Shown: piece after piece, positions 7,276 to 13,149 of the stretch
Numbering within the stretch: the first letter of the stretch is position 1
Layout: each line of letters begins with the position of its first letter
NCBI GenBank assembly: GCA_024280885.1
Contig: JAJRPF010000071.1
Location: 62,001-126,000, forward strand
Direction: 5' to 3'
DNA from: Planctomycetota bacterium
GTDB taxonomy: Bacteria; Planctomycetota; JAJSAM01; JAJVHW01
DNA length: 64,000 bases
Notes under the pieces: generated by a model
The model's database searches: none
What the model saw: only the letters and a program-made list of their open reading frames with translations
What the model was told of the DNA's origin: nothing
Program-made: the position numbers and the translations under genes

Positions 7276-7989
7276 ATGGGCAAGGGCATTTGGATCTGCA
7301 CGCGGTGCCACGAACTCGGCGTGCCGGAACTCGTCGATCAGAGTTGCCCCGTCTGCTCTGCGCTCGACGCGATGGTGCCCGCCAACTCGCGGCGCGGACG
7401 CGATCTTCAGGAGTCGCTCGGTGTCATCGCGCCGCGGGGTACTCCCAGCGTCGCCCGTGAGATCGGCCGAAGCGCATCCCCGCTCTGGACCGCATTGACG
7501 CGCGCCATGAAATGGACCGGCATCACGATCGCGACGTTGGCGGTGGTCGGCCTGGCTGCGAGAATCCTCTTCCCCGCCGACTCCGGGACAAGCGATGCGA
7601 ACCGGCGCTCTGCCGTCCGCAACAAGCCGAAGCCGCGCCAGCCGAGAGTAGATCGGAGTTCCGACAGCATCCCCATCGAGGTCAAGCTCGCCGTGCTCGA
7701 CGGCCACGTGAACTTTGGAAACAAGATGGCCGATGACGACGGCGAGGTCGCGCGACTCCGTTTCAAGTACCTGCTCGACACGCTGAGCAAGAAGTCCGGC
7801 GCGACTCGCACTGAGATCGCCGACCAGACGTTCGTCGGTCGACGCATCCTTCGAGAGCAGTACGGGAAGAAGGCGACGCTGGCGGAATTGATGGAAGGCG
7901 TGCTCACGTCGTACGGAACCACCGATGGAGACTTCGCGAAGTACAGCGAAATGCTCTCGTTGCTGGTCAGTCTTTACGGGCAGCAGTAG
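7276..7989 (+). CDS. Zinc-ribbon, single-span membrane protein, 237 aa
   Basis: The start at ATG 7276 (MGKGIWICTRCHEL) was chosen because GGAGG lies 9 nt upstream; an ATG at 7261 is too close to the -10 box. Residues about 8-28 hold CTRCHE and CPVCSA, a four-Cys ribbon in the cytoplasm. One membrane span follows near residues 80-100 (WTGITIATLAVVGLAARIL), and the C-terminal 120 residues are helical, charged and outside. The layout of zinc ribbon, span and external helices is seen in bacterial membrane sensors, but no family is identified. It is the third gene in a row with the TTGCGC-N18 promoter. Confidence 0.65.
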   Translation: MGKGIWICTRCHELGVPELVDQSCPVCSALDAMVPANSRRGRDLQESLGVIAPRGTPSVAREIGRSASPLWTALTRAMKWTGITIATLAVVGLAARILFPADSGTSDANRRSAVRNKPKPRQPRVDRSSDSIPIEVKLAVLDGHVNFGNKMADDDGEVARLRFKYLLDTLSKKSGATRTEIADQTFVGRRILREQYGKKATLAELMEGVLTSYGTTDGDFAKYSEMLSLLVSLYGQQ

Positions 7990-8190
7990 CGCACTCGCGT
8001 CGCCAACCACCCGCCACTCGCACCCCTGCGCCGCGATCACCACGCAAGCGAGCGCCGCGACAACGGCCAGCGCCACGATGGCGACTGTCCTCCATCTGGC
8101 CGCTGGAGGCGGCGCAGCGGCCCGGCCAGCGCGTCGGTACAAATGCACGTGGACGCCCGGCCGCGATGCGGCTATTTTCTCATCAGCCAT
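7990..8190 (-). CDS. Single-span membrane protein, 3' end uncertain
   Basis: From ATG 8190 (MADEKIAASRPGVHVH) the frame encodes a basic N-terminus, then one membrane span (TVAIVALAVVAALACVVIAA). No stop follows: the frame stays open on the antisense strand of the next gene down to 6343. The listed end only marks where the antisense overlap with the rightward gene begins. Either the natural stop is much further on, or the 3' end was lost by rearrangement. GAGATGGAGAG is a possible ribosome site. Confidence 0.35.
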
Positions 8191-8273
8191 GGTTCTCTCC
8201 ATCTCGGTGGGTTCCTGGTCTGCGCTCGCTCCGGTCCGCCAAGATTGGGAGCGGGCGCTTTCGATTCCGGGTG

Positions 8274-8504
8274 TCAGGGCAGGACGATTACTGAGCCCAC
8301 CGTCGGCGGCGTTCCCGGCGTGTACACGACGTCGACCTTCTTCCCGTTGTCGTGGGCGTACTTCAGTCGCGTGCAGTTGTGCTCTGGCGGATCGTCGTCG
8401 ATGTCCGGGAAGCTGATCGGACTCTCGCCGGGCGGCGTGATCGTCGCCCTGCACGGCGGTCCGCAGTCGACCGTGTTCACGGTCCCGTTGGTGATCGTCG
8501 CCAT
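8274..8504 (-). CDS. Hypothetical protein, 76 aa
   Basis: It starts MATITNGTVNTVDCG at 8504, with GTAGGAG as ribosome site. It is rich in Pro, Asp and Thr with three Cys and no membrane segment, and ends in short strand-like repeats (VDVVYTPG, SVIVLP), so it is probably a small beta protein. It follows the 145-residue coiled-coil membrane protein by 8 nt and should be co-transcribed from the repressed leftward promoter at 8988-9017. Confidence 0.5.
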   Translation of the reverse strand: MATITNGTVNTVDCGPPCRATITPPGESPISFPDIDDDPPEHNCTRLKYAHDNGKKVDVVYTPGTPPTVGSVIVLP

Positions 8505-8512
8505 GGATACTC

Positions 8513-8950
8513 CTACCTCTCGTCGTCTCTGGCACTACGTCTCTCAACGGCGTCGTCAAGCCGATCGAAACGCGATGCCGCATAATCGAGAACGTTCTGA
8601 ATGTGCGGGTACGTCACCTCGTAATGGCGCCGCTCTTGGAGCCCTACCCAGACCAGCAGTCCGATGACCGCAGCGAGTCCGACGACGAGGGCGCCCGTCG
8701 CCCGCTTAATCAAGGTGCGAGTCGCGACGCTCTGCGATTCGATCGCTTGACGAGCGTCCGCTCCGATCCGCGCGACCATCGCCCTGGTCTCGGCATCGAG
8801 CGCCTCCTCGGGAGGCATTTCGTACGTCCGGTTCGACATGTCCACCGGCCCGTCCGTGTGGATGTGAACGTGGAGTTCCTTACCCTCACGGGCGGCCTGC
8901 TCGATGTACTTCTCAAGGCGGTTGAACTCGCCACCAACGTGCTCAGTCAT
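8513..8950 (-). CDS. Membrane protein with cytoplasmic helix, 145 aa
   Basis: The start at ATG 8950 (MTEHVGGEFNRLEKY) has GGAG seven bases upstream and lies downstream of the leftward promoter; a longer reading to 9010 would begin inside the promoter. The first 80 residues are charged, probably helical with a short histidine-rich strand (LHVHIHTDG). One membrane span follows (ALVVGLAAVIGLLVWVGL), then a basic tail. It is the first gene controlled by operator O1, so it should be silent in the lysogen and expressed on induction. Function not recognised. Confidence 0.6.
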   Translation of the reverse strand: MTEHVGGEFNRLEKYIEQAAREGKELHVHIHTDGPVDMSNRTYEMPPEEALDAETRAMVARIGADARQAIESQSVATRTLIKRATGALVVGLAAVIGLLVWVGLQERRHYEVTYPHIQNVLDYAASRFDRLDDAVERRSARDDER

Positions 8951-8987
8951 CGCTGTGAACTCCTGCCGGTCGTTCGGCAACGCACGG

Positions 8988-9017
8988 ACTCTACGACGTA
9001 CCAGCGACATCGGTCAA
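8988..9017 (-). promoter_or_regulatory. Leftward promoter controlled by operator O1
   Basis: On the minus strand TTGACC (9017-9012), an 18-nt spacer and TAGAGT (8993-8988) form a near-consensus promoter. The first four bases of the -35 box are the last four bases of operator O1, so a bound repressor would exclude RNA polymerase. Confidence 0.65.
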
Positions 9018-9035
9018 GTCCGAAACCGGACTTAA
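9014..9035. promoter_or_regulatory. Operator O1 (22-bp palindrome)
   Basis: The half-sites AAGTCCG and CGGACTT flank AAAC. The 22 bases match O2 (9416-9437) in inverted orientation with a single difference. It is the probable binding site of the adjacent XRE repressor. Confidence 0.75.
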
Positions 9036-9096
9036 GAACGCGGTCGCGGAACGATATGCAATTGCGGTTGCGGTCGCCAGACGTCAGTATGTCCTC

Positions 9097-9408
9097 ATGC
9101 CGAGCGAAGAATCGAAGCCAAGAAAGCAGACGCGCACGGTCCCAGCGACCTGGCTTGCCGAGCAGCTGCGCGAGGCTCGCGAGGCTGCGGGGATGACCCA
9201 AGAGGCCCTTGGTGAGCACTGCGGCGTGGCCAGGAAGACAATTCTTGAGTGGGAGAAGGGCACGTCCTCTCCGGGCAACGGTGCCAAGCTGGGGAGGGTC
9301 CTCGCGTTCATCGTCCAGCATGGCTACCCGAGGCAGTACCGCGAGCTGTTGCGTGACGCCGCGAGCCCGTGGCGCAGCGCGAAGGTCACGGTCGAGGGGA
9401 ACGAGTAG
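9097..9408 (+). CDS. XRE-family helix-turn-helix repressor, 103 aa
   Basis: Residues about 20-75 form a canonical HTH_3 domain: LAEQLREAREAAGMTQEALG, then EHCGVARKTILEWEKG as turn and recognition helix, then a closing helix. There is no peptidase or ligand domain, so if this is the phage repressor, induction must work by a route other than RecA-stimulated self-cleavage. Its gene lies between two identical palindromes, each sitting on the -35 box of a promoter that reads away from it. It would therefore hold both leftward and rightward lytic transcription off, like a minimal CI or Cro-type switch. The role is inferred from architecture. Confidence 0.8.
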   Translation: MPSEESKPRKQTRTVPATWLAEQLREAREAAGMTQEALGEHCGVARKTILEWEKGTSSPGNGAKLGRVLAFIVQHGYPRQYRELLRDAASPWRSAKVTVEGNE

Positions 9409-9415
9409 CGCCCCC

Positions 9416-9437
9416 TTAAGTCCTGTTTCGGACTTGA
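9416..9437. promoter_or_regulatory. Operator O2 (22-bp palindrome)
   Basis: Half-sites AAGTCC and GGACTT flank a TGTTTC core. It is the inverted copy of O1 with one base changed, and it begins 8 nt after the repressor stop codon. Confidence 0.75.
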
Positions 9438-9462
9438 CGAAGCCGCGCCCGCGCGCTACAGA
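9434..9462 (+). promoter_or_regulatory. Rightward promoter controlled by operator O2
   Basis: TTGACG (9434-9439), a 17-nt spacer and TACAGA (9457-9462). The -35 box shares TTGA with the end of O2. This is the mirror image of the leftward promoter at 8988-9017. Confidence 0.65.
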
Positions 9463-9789
9463 TGTCCCCCATGCAGGGGACGACACCGCAGCGACTCTCA
9501 CCGCCCGAAGCGCTCGGTAGCAGGGCGCCGGATCTCCCCGCCGGACTCTCGGCCCACGGCGACCGACGGCCCGCCCTTGGTGCAGGGCACTGCGGTAGGC
9601 GACTACTCGAGAAAAGTTGCGACCGAGCTCCGCGTTCCCCACGCGACCCTCCTGACAGGGGACCCACACTGCGACCCACGCAACCCGCCGGGGCCCCATG
9701 TGGGACGAGCCGCGTGCGAAATGCATACGGGGCATTCGCGCCGCGCGCAAGCGGGAGAGTTCTCGCCCTCAGAATGAGAGCGCTTCGAG
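9463..9789 (+). other. Leader region downstream of rightward promoter, no certain gene
   Basis: This 327-base stretch should be transcribed from the O2-controlled promoter. The only candidate is a 65-66 codon frame from TTG 9577 or GTG 9580 to 9777, which has no ribosome site or recognisable motif. The long frame covering 9462-10442 reads as Arg/Pro-rich shadow. It may be a leader before the next gene or hold an unrecognised small regulator. Confidence 0.4.
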
Positions 9790-10416
9790 GTGTCCCCCAT
9801 GATGACGGGCAGCGACGCGGTATCGATCTTCGCCCCCTTCACGATCTCGGCTGCGCTCGGCGCTGTCGGCACGCGACTGGGCGCGCTACGATCGGCCGCC
9901 ATGTGGGGCGACACGCTGGAGTGGATCGGGAACGCGGTGAACATCCTCTCGCTCGCCGCAGCGCTCTACGGCGCGTGGGCGTGGACCCGAGCCAGGGCGG
10001 CGCATCGTCGCGACATGCTCGCGGCGATCGCGGACGCGGCGGAGTGGCTGTCGTACGGCCGGGTGGTCGCTCGGATCGACGCGAGGGAGCCCGTTCCTGT
10101 CTCCCGGCTGCGATCCATGCCGCGAACGCCGACGCGCGTGACGACGCTCAGCGGTGCCACCGAGATCGAGTCCGCGTGCCGACTGGTTCAGGATCTCCTC
10201 ACGCAACTCCAGCGCGAGCGACACGCACCGATCGCAAAGCGCGATCCTGTGTGGACGAACCGTCGCGAACGGGACGCCCGTGTACTCGACCAGGCCGACG
10301 CGGAGATCCGCGCGGGGGCGGAGCTGCTCCGAGGGCGGATCTGGTTCTGGCTGCTGCGGCTGTCGGAGGCGGACGTCGAAGATGCTCTCGCGTCGGAGCC
10401 CGCTCTGACGCTGTAG
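9790..10416 (+). CDS. Membrane-anchored hypothetical protein, up to 208 aa
   Basis: The start codon is uncertain. ATG 9790 gives 208 residues, whereas ATG 9901 (MWGDTLEWIGNAVNILS) gives 171. The latter begins right before a membrane span (AVNILSLAAALYGAWAW) and has a TACGAT box 20 nt upstream that could be its own promoter. The remaining 150 residues are charged, mostly helical and cytoplasmic (DLLTQLQRERH, ARVLDQADAEIRAGAELL), with a coiled-coil look. No family is recognised. Confidence 0.55.
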   Translation: MSPMMTGSDAVSIFAPFTISAALGAVGTRLGALRSAAMWGDTLEWIGNAVNILSLAAALYGAWAWTRARAAHRRDMLAAIADAAEWLSYGRVVARIDAREPVPVSRLRSMPRTPTRVTTLSGATEIESACRLVQDLLTQLQRERHAPIAKRDPVWTNRRERDARVLDQADAEIRAGAELLRGRIWFWLLRLSEADVEDALASEPALTL

Positions 10417-10438
10417 CGGCGGCCGTCGGGGGTGCTCG

Positions 10439-11209
10439 ATGAGGATCGCTGACCACCACGTCAACCGCGCCGGTCGTATCGCCCTGCGCAGCGTCCGGTT
10501 CGGCCTCGTGCAACTCCAGCGCGCCATGCGGGAAGTGAGCCGCGCCGCCGAGGACGAGCACAACGACTACTGGACGGACGCGATCTACTTCGATGTGCAA
10601 CAGGTCGTCGAGCGCGTCGATCGGATCATCGAGACACACAGGGGCGCTCGGGAGAGCGGCTTGACTGCCACGTCGGAGGTCGTATGTGCTTCCGAGCCGG
10701 GCGTCCCTACCACCGCTGAGAGAACTCTGGGAGAGAAGTGGGAGAATTCGGCGGGAGCGCCGACCTGCGAGTGCGATGCGCCCGGGGAGGGGCCGTGCCC
10801 ACTCCACAGCGCGCCGGACCAGTCCATGTGCCCGAAGTGCAGCGGGTGGGTCGCCGACTACGATGGCTTCGGCGTGCTGCGCCACGAGGCGTGCGGGTAC
10901 TGCGCGCACCCGAGTTCGGATCGCGACGACACGGGGCGATGGCGGTGCGGGCTCTGCGGCGTCGTAACAGAGCCGCAGAAGTCCGGACAAGTGCGCACTT
11001 CTGGTGAGCCTGCGGAGGCCGCCGACGAGACAGTTCGCGAGAACGTGAGACATGTCGGGGCGGTCGAGAGCGACGCCCTCGACTGGCTCGACGGAGGATC
11101 GGGTGGTCCACGCGCGACGTGTTCGTGCGGATGGAGCGGCCTTCGGCGCGGCATGATGAGCACGGCAGAGACCGACCTCGGGAACCACTACCGGAGCGTG
11201 CAATCGTGA
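10439..11209 (+). CDS. Multi-zinc-ribbon hypothetical protein, 256 aa
   Basis: The first 75 residues are helical and basic (RIALRSVRFGLVQLQRAMRE). After a low-complexity linker come several metal-binding clusters: CECDAPGEGPCP, MCPKCSGW...CGYCAHP, RCGLCGV and TCSCGW. The spacing suggests two or three zinc ribbons of the kind that read nucleic acids or dock on proteins. It starts the rightward gene series after O2; its stop overlaps the next start by GTGA. No specific function can be assigned. Confidence 0.6.
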   Translation: MRIADHHVNRAGRIALRSVRFGLVQLQRAMREVSRAAEDEHNDYWTDAIYFDVQQVVERVDRIIETHRGARESGLTATSEVVCASEPGVPTTAERTLGEKWENSAGAPTCECDAPGEGPCPLHSAPDQSMCPKCSGWVADYDGFGVLRHEACGYCAHPSSDRDDTGRWRCGLCGVVTEPQKSGQVRTSGEPAEAADETVRENVRHVGAVESDALDWLDGGSGGPRATCSCGWSGLRRGMMSTAETDLGNHYRSVQS

Positions 11210-11379
11210 AATGTGCGGTCGCCATCCACCCGCGCCGGAGAGGGAAGATGCTCGTCGCCACGTGCGTCGTCTTCTTCCGCACCGGGACGGCCCTTGCGGC
11301 GTGCGACCGCTGCATGCACACGATCGAGCGATGGTGCGAGTACTCCGAGTGCCCGATCCCGGAGGGGCTCTATGCCTGA
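11206..11379 (+). CDS. Cys-rich micro-protein, 57 aa
   Basis: It starts at GTG 11206 inside the previous stop (GTGA) and its end overlaps the next start (TATGCCTGA). The product carries ACDRCMHTIERWCEYSEC, a C-x2-C...C-x4-C cluster consistent with one zinc site. The overlaps on both sides support the reading. Function unknown. Confidence 0.55.
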   Translation: MKCAVAIHPRRRGKMLVATCVVFFRTGTALAACDRCMHTIERWCEYSECPIPEGLYA

Positions 11380-11617
11380 CACCCTCCACCGCGGCGACGC
11401 CATCCCCGGGAGCCGGTACGTCCGCGACTTCTGCAGCACATGCCGCGAACCCATCCGCGTCGAGCAGGCCCACGGCAAGCACACGTGCGCCGACTGCAAG
11501 ATCGACGGCGGTCACATCGAGCGCTCGCGCGATCAGCGCGACCGGAAGATCACGACACGCGGCGGCGCCGCAGACCGCCAGTACCACGGCGGGCAGTTCA
11601 ACAGGGGGGAGTGGTGA
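11372..11617 (+). CDS. Zinc-ribbon protein, 81 aa
   Basis: It starts MPDTLHRGDAIPGSR at 11372, overlapping its neighbour. CSTCREP and CADCKID, 15 residues apart, make a four-Cys ribbon. The basic, Gln/Arg-rich tail could contact nucleic acid. Its stop overlaps the excisionase-like gene start (GTGGTGA), so the two are translationally coupled. Confidence 0.6.
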   Translation: MPDTLHRGDAIPGSRYVRDFCSTCREPIRVEQAHGKHTCADCKIDGGHIERSRDQRDRKITTRGGAADRQYHGGQFNRGEW

Positions 11618-11964
11618 TCAAGGTCGAAGTCCCGATGCTCCTCACGCCCAAGCAGGCGTCAGACCACCTGAACATCCCGGTGCGCACGGTGCAGCAACTC
11701 TGCCAGTACGGCGACCTGCCGGCGATCAAGCTCGGTCGCGTTTGGCGCGTTCGAGCCGATCTTCTCGCCGACTGGCTGCAGCCGCCGCCTCGGAAAGAGC
11801 CAGCGCCCGTGCCAGCTCGTCGGTCGGCGCGTGATGGCCGTAGCGACGCAGAACGAGCTCGGGGCTCTTCCATCCGCCCCAGCGTTGCACGGTCGGGATT
11901 GGAACGCCGGAACGAACGAGCAATGAGGCGCGTGCGTGCCGCAGATCGTGGAGGCGAAGAGTAG
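11614..11964 (+). CDS. Excisionase-like winged-helix (MerR/HTH_17) protein, 116 aa
   Basis: Residues about 8-55 match the short winged-helix domain of AlpA/Xis proteins: MLLTPKQASDHLNIPVRTVQ as the helix-turn-helix, then GDLPAIKLGRVWRVRADLL as the wing and final helix. Such proteins bend DNA beside an integrase attachment site and set the direction of recombination. GTG 11614 is preferred because it overlaps the upstream stop and follows AGGGGGGA; ATG 11635 is the alternative. The 60-residue tail is Arg/Ser/Ala-rich and lies entirely antisense to the integrase 3' end, so part of this tail may be without function. Confidence 0.7.
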   Translation: MIKVEVPMLLTPKQASDHLNIPVRTVQQLCQYGDLPAIKLGRVWRVRADLLADWLQPPPRKEPAPVPARRSARDGRSDAERARGSSIRPSVARSGLERRNERAMRRVRAADRGGEE

Positions 11965-12838
11965 GATGCCCGATCGTCGCAGCAGCAGCCTTCCACGCCT
12001 TGCGCGCCCAAGGTGTCCACGTGGCACCGATCTCCGCGAAGACTCGATCCGGTCCGTGCATCGGTATCGAACCTCGCCGGGCGCGGATCCGCTCGAGGAC
12101 GCGTCGCGCGCGCTTCGAGACAGGGACCGCCCTCACGGCCCCACTCTTCGTTCCACCGCTCCCGTCACGCGCGCCACCGAACGTGATGGTCGAGAGGTCC
12201 GGAGCAACACGATCCCAGGTCAGGGAGAGCATCTCACCGCGGCGAGCGCACGTTTCCCCGAGCATGACCACCAGGGGCCGATAGAGCGTCGGCATCGCGG
12301 CGTAGATGCGCACCAGGTCCTGCTCGCTCAAGAACGGGATGGCGATCTCCTGCTCCTTGCCGACGCGCATCGACGGCCATGGGTCGGCGTCGGCGTATCC
12401 GCGCAGGATGGCCGAGCGCCAAGCCTGCGAGAGAGCACAGCGGTACGCCTTCATGGTGCCGGGCTTGCGCGTCTCCGCGAGCACTGCGAAGAGGTCCTCG
12501 GCCTCCGCCTCAGATACATCGCGCATGAGGAACGGAAGCAGTGCAGCCGCCGTGACGAGCCGGCCCTTGGCGGCGACGTAGCCACCGGGGGAGAGCTTCC
12601 CCCGGATCACCTCGAGGTACTCGTCGTCGAGGAACTCACTCAGGAGCGGGTTGCGCTGATCGGCGGCCGCGGCCTGGTCGGCGTCCTCGTCGAGCAGCCT
12701 CTCAAGTGCGGCCTCGGCCTGGGTGATCGTCTCGCCACCGAAGCGCAGCTTGCGGCGGCCGTCATGCCCCCAAAAGCGCACCCACCAGCCGCGTCGCCCC
12801 TTGCGGCGACCGATCGTCCCACGCCCTCTTCTCGCCAT
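11726..12838 (-). CDS. Tyrosine recombinase (phage-type integrase), 370 aa
   Basis: It catalyses site-specific insertion and excision of the element at tRNA-Thr. The N-terminal arm is strongly basic (ARRGRGTIGRRKGRRGWW). A core-binding domain follows, then the catalytic domain with ARRGEMLSLTWDRV (first catalytic Arg), LHDLRHARASLL (HxxR box), GGWKSPELVLRRYGHH (second His/Trp and the nucleophilic Tyr). All catalytic residues are present. Start ATG 12838 was chosen over one at 12907 because of the GGGGGTGAG ribosome site and basic N-terminus. The gene begins 105 nt from the tRNA 3' end, as expected for a tRNA-targeting integrase, and its last 80 codons overlap the excisionase-like gene on the other strand. 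Confidence 0.9.
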   Translation of the reverse strand: MARRGRGTIGRRKGRRGWWVRFWGHDGRRKLRFGGETITQAEAALERLLDEDADQAAAADQRNPLLSEFLDDEYLEVIRGKLSPGGYVAAKGRLVTAAALLPFLMRDVSEAEAEDLFAVLAETRKPGTMKAYRCALSQAWRSAILRGYADADPWPSMRVGKEQEIAIPFLSEQDLVRIYAAMPTLYRPLVVMLGETCARRGEMLSLTWDRVAPDLSTITFGGARDGSGGTKSGAVRAVPVSKRARRVLERIRARRGSIPMHGPDRVFAEIGATWTPWARKAWKAAAATIGHPTLRLHDLRHARASLLVRSGVPIPTVQRWGGWKSPELVLRRYGHHAPTDELARALALSEAAAAASRREDRLERAKRDRA

Positions 12839-12942
12839 GCTCTCACCCCCTGGAGGTATCCCACTCGGGCATCCAAGAGGATAGAGGGCGCACGGTTGGC
12901 CGCGCAACGGTGTCGTAACTCGTTGCTACTGAGCCTGTTACG

Positions 12943-13017
12943 TGGAGCCCGTGGTGAGAATCGAACTCGCAACCCCTGCTTTACGAAAGCAGTGCTCTAC
13001 CATTGAGCTACACGGGC
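12943..13017 (-). tRNA. tRNA-Thr (anticodon CGT)
   Basis: On the minus strand the acceptor arms GCCCGTG (5', 13017-13011) and CACGGGC (3', 12953-12947) pair fully. The anticodon arm CTGCT-TTCGTAA-AGCAG gives anticodon CGT, which reads ACG. The TTCGATTC T-loop and an encoded CCA end (12945-12943) are present. Its 3' end is the probable attachment site for the element at 1-12942. Confidence 0.95.
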
Positions 13018-13149
13018 GAAGGTCCACGCACCGGGGCCGGGGCCCCGAATGAAGCGGGGAAGATACCGAGCGCGATGCGTGGAGCCGACTGATTCTCGCG
13101 CGGTTGGCGCGGGGCTTCGAAGCGCCTCCGACTGCTATGATGGACACTC

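Larger units (their letters stand above)
1..12942. mobile_element. Integrated element (probable prophage) in tRNA-Thr, left end outside window
   Basis: A tyrosine integrase gene points away from a tRNA-Thr gene whose 3' end faces the element, the classic arrangement of a tRNA-targeted insertion. Inside are an excisionase-like protein, an XRE repressor with two operators, an SbcC/SbcD pair, a putative annealing protein and about twenty small genes with no evident housekeeping role. Gene packing, GTGA/ATGA overlaps and zinc-ribbon micro-proteins are phage-like. No capsid, tail, terminase or conjugation gene is seen, so phage versus other integrative element is undecided. No second copy of the tRNA 3' end was seen inside the window, so the other attachment site should lie beyond position 1. 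Confidence 0.8.

Noticed and set aside
9462-10442. 326-codon plus-strand frame after the repressor
   Set aside because: Arg/Pro/Gly-rich shadow of the membrane-protein frame at 9790-10416; no ribosome site, and its start lies in the -10 box.
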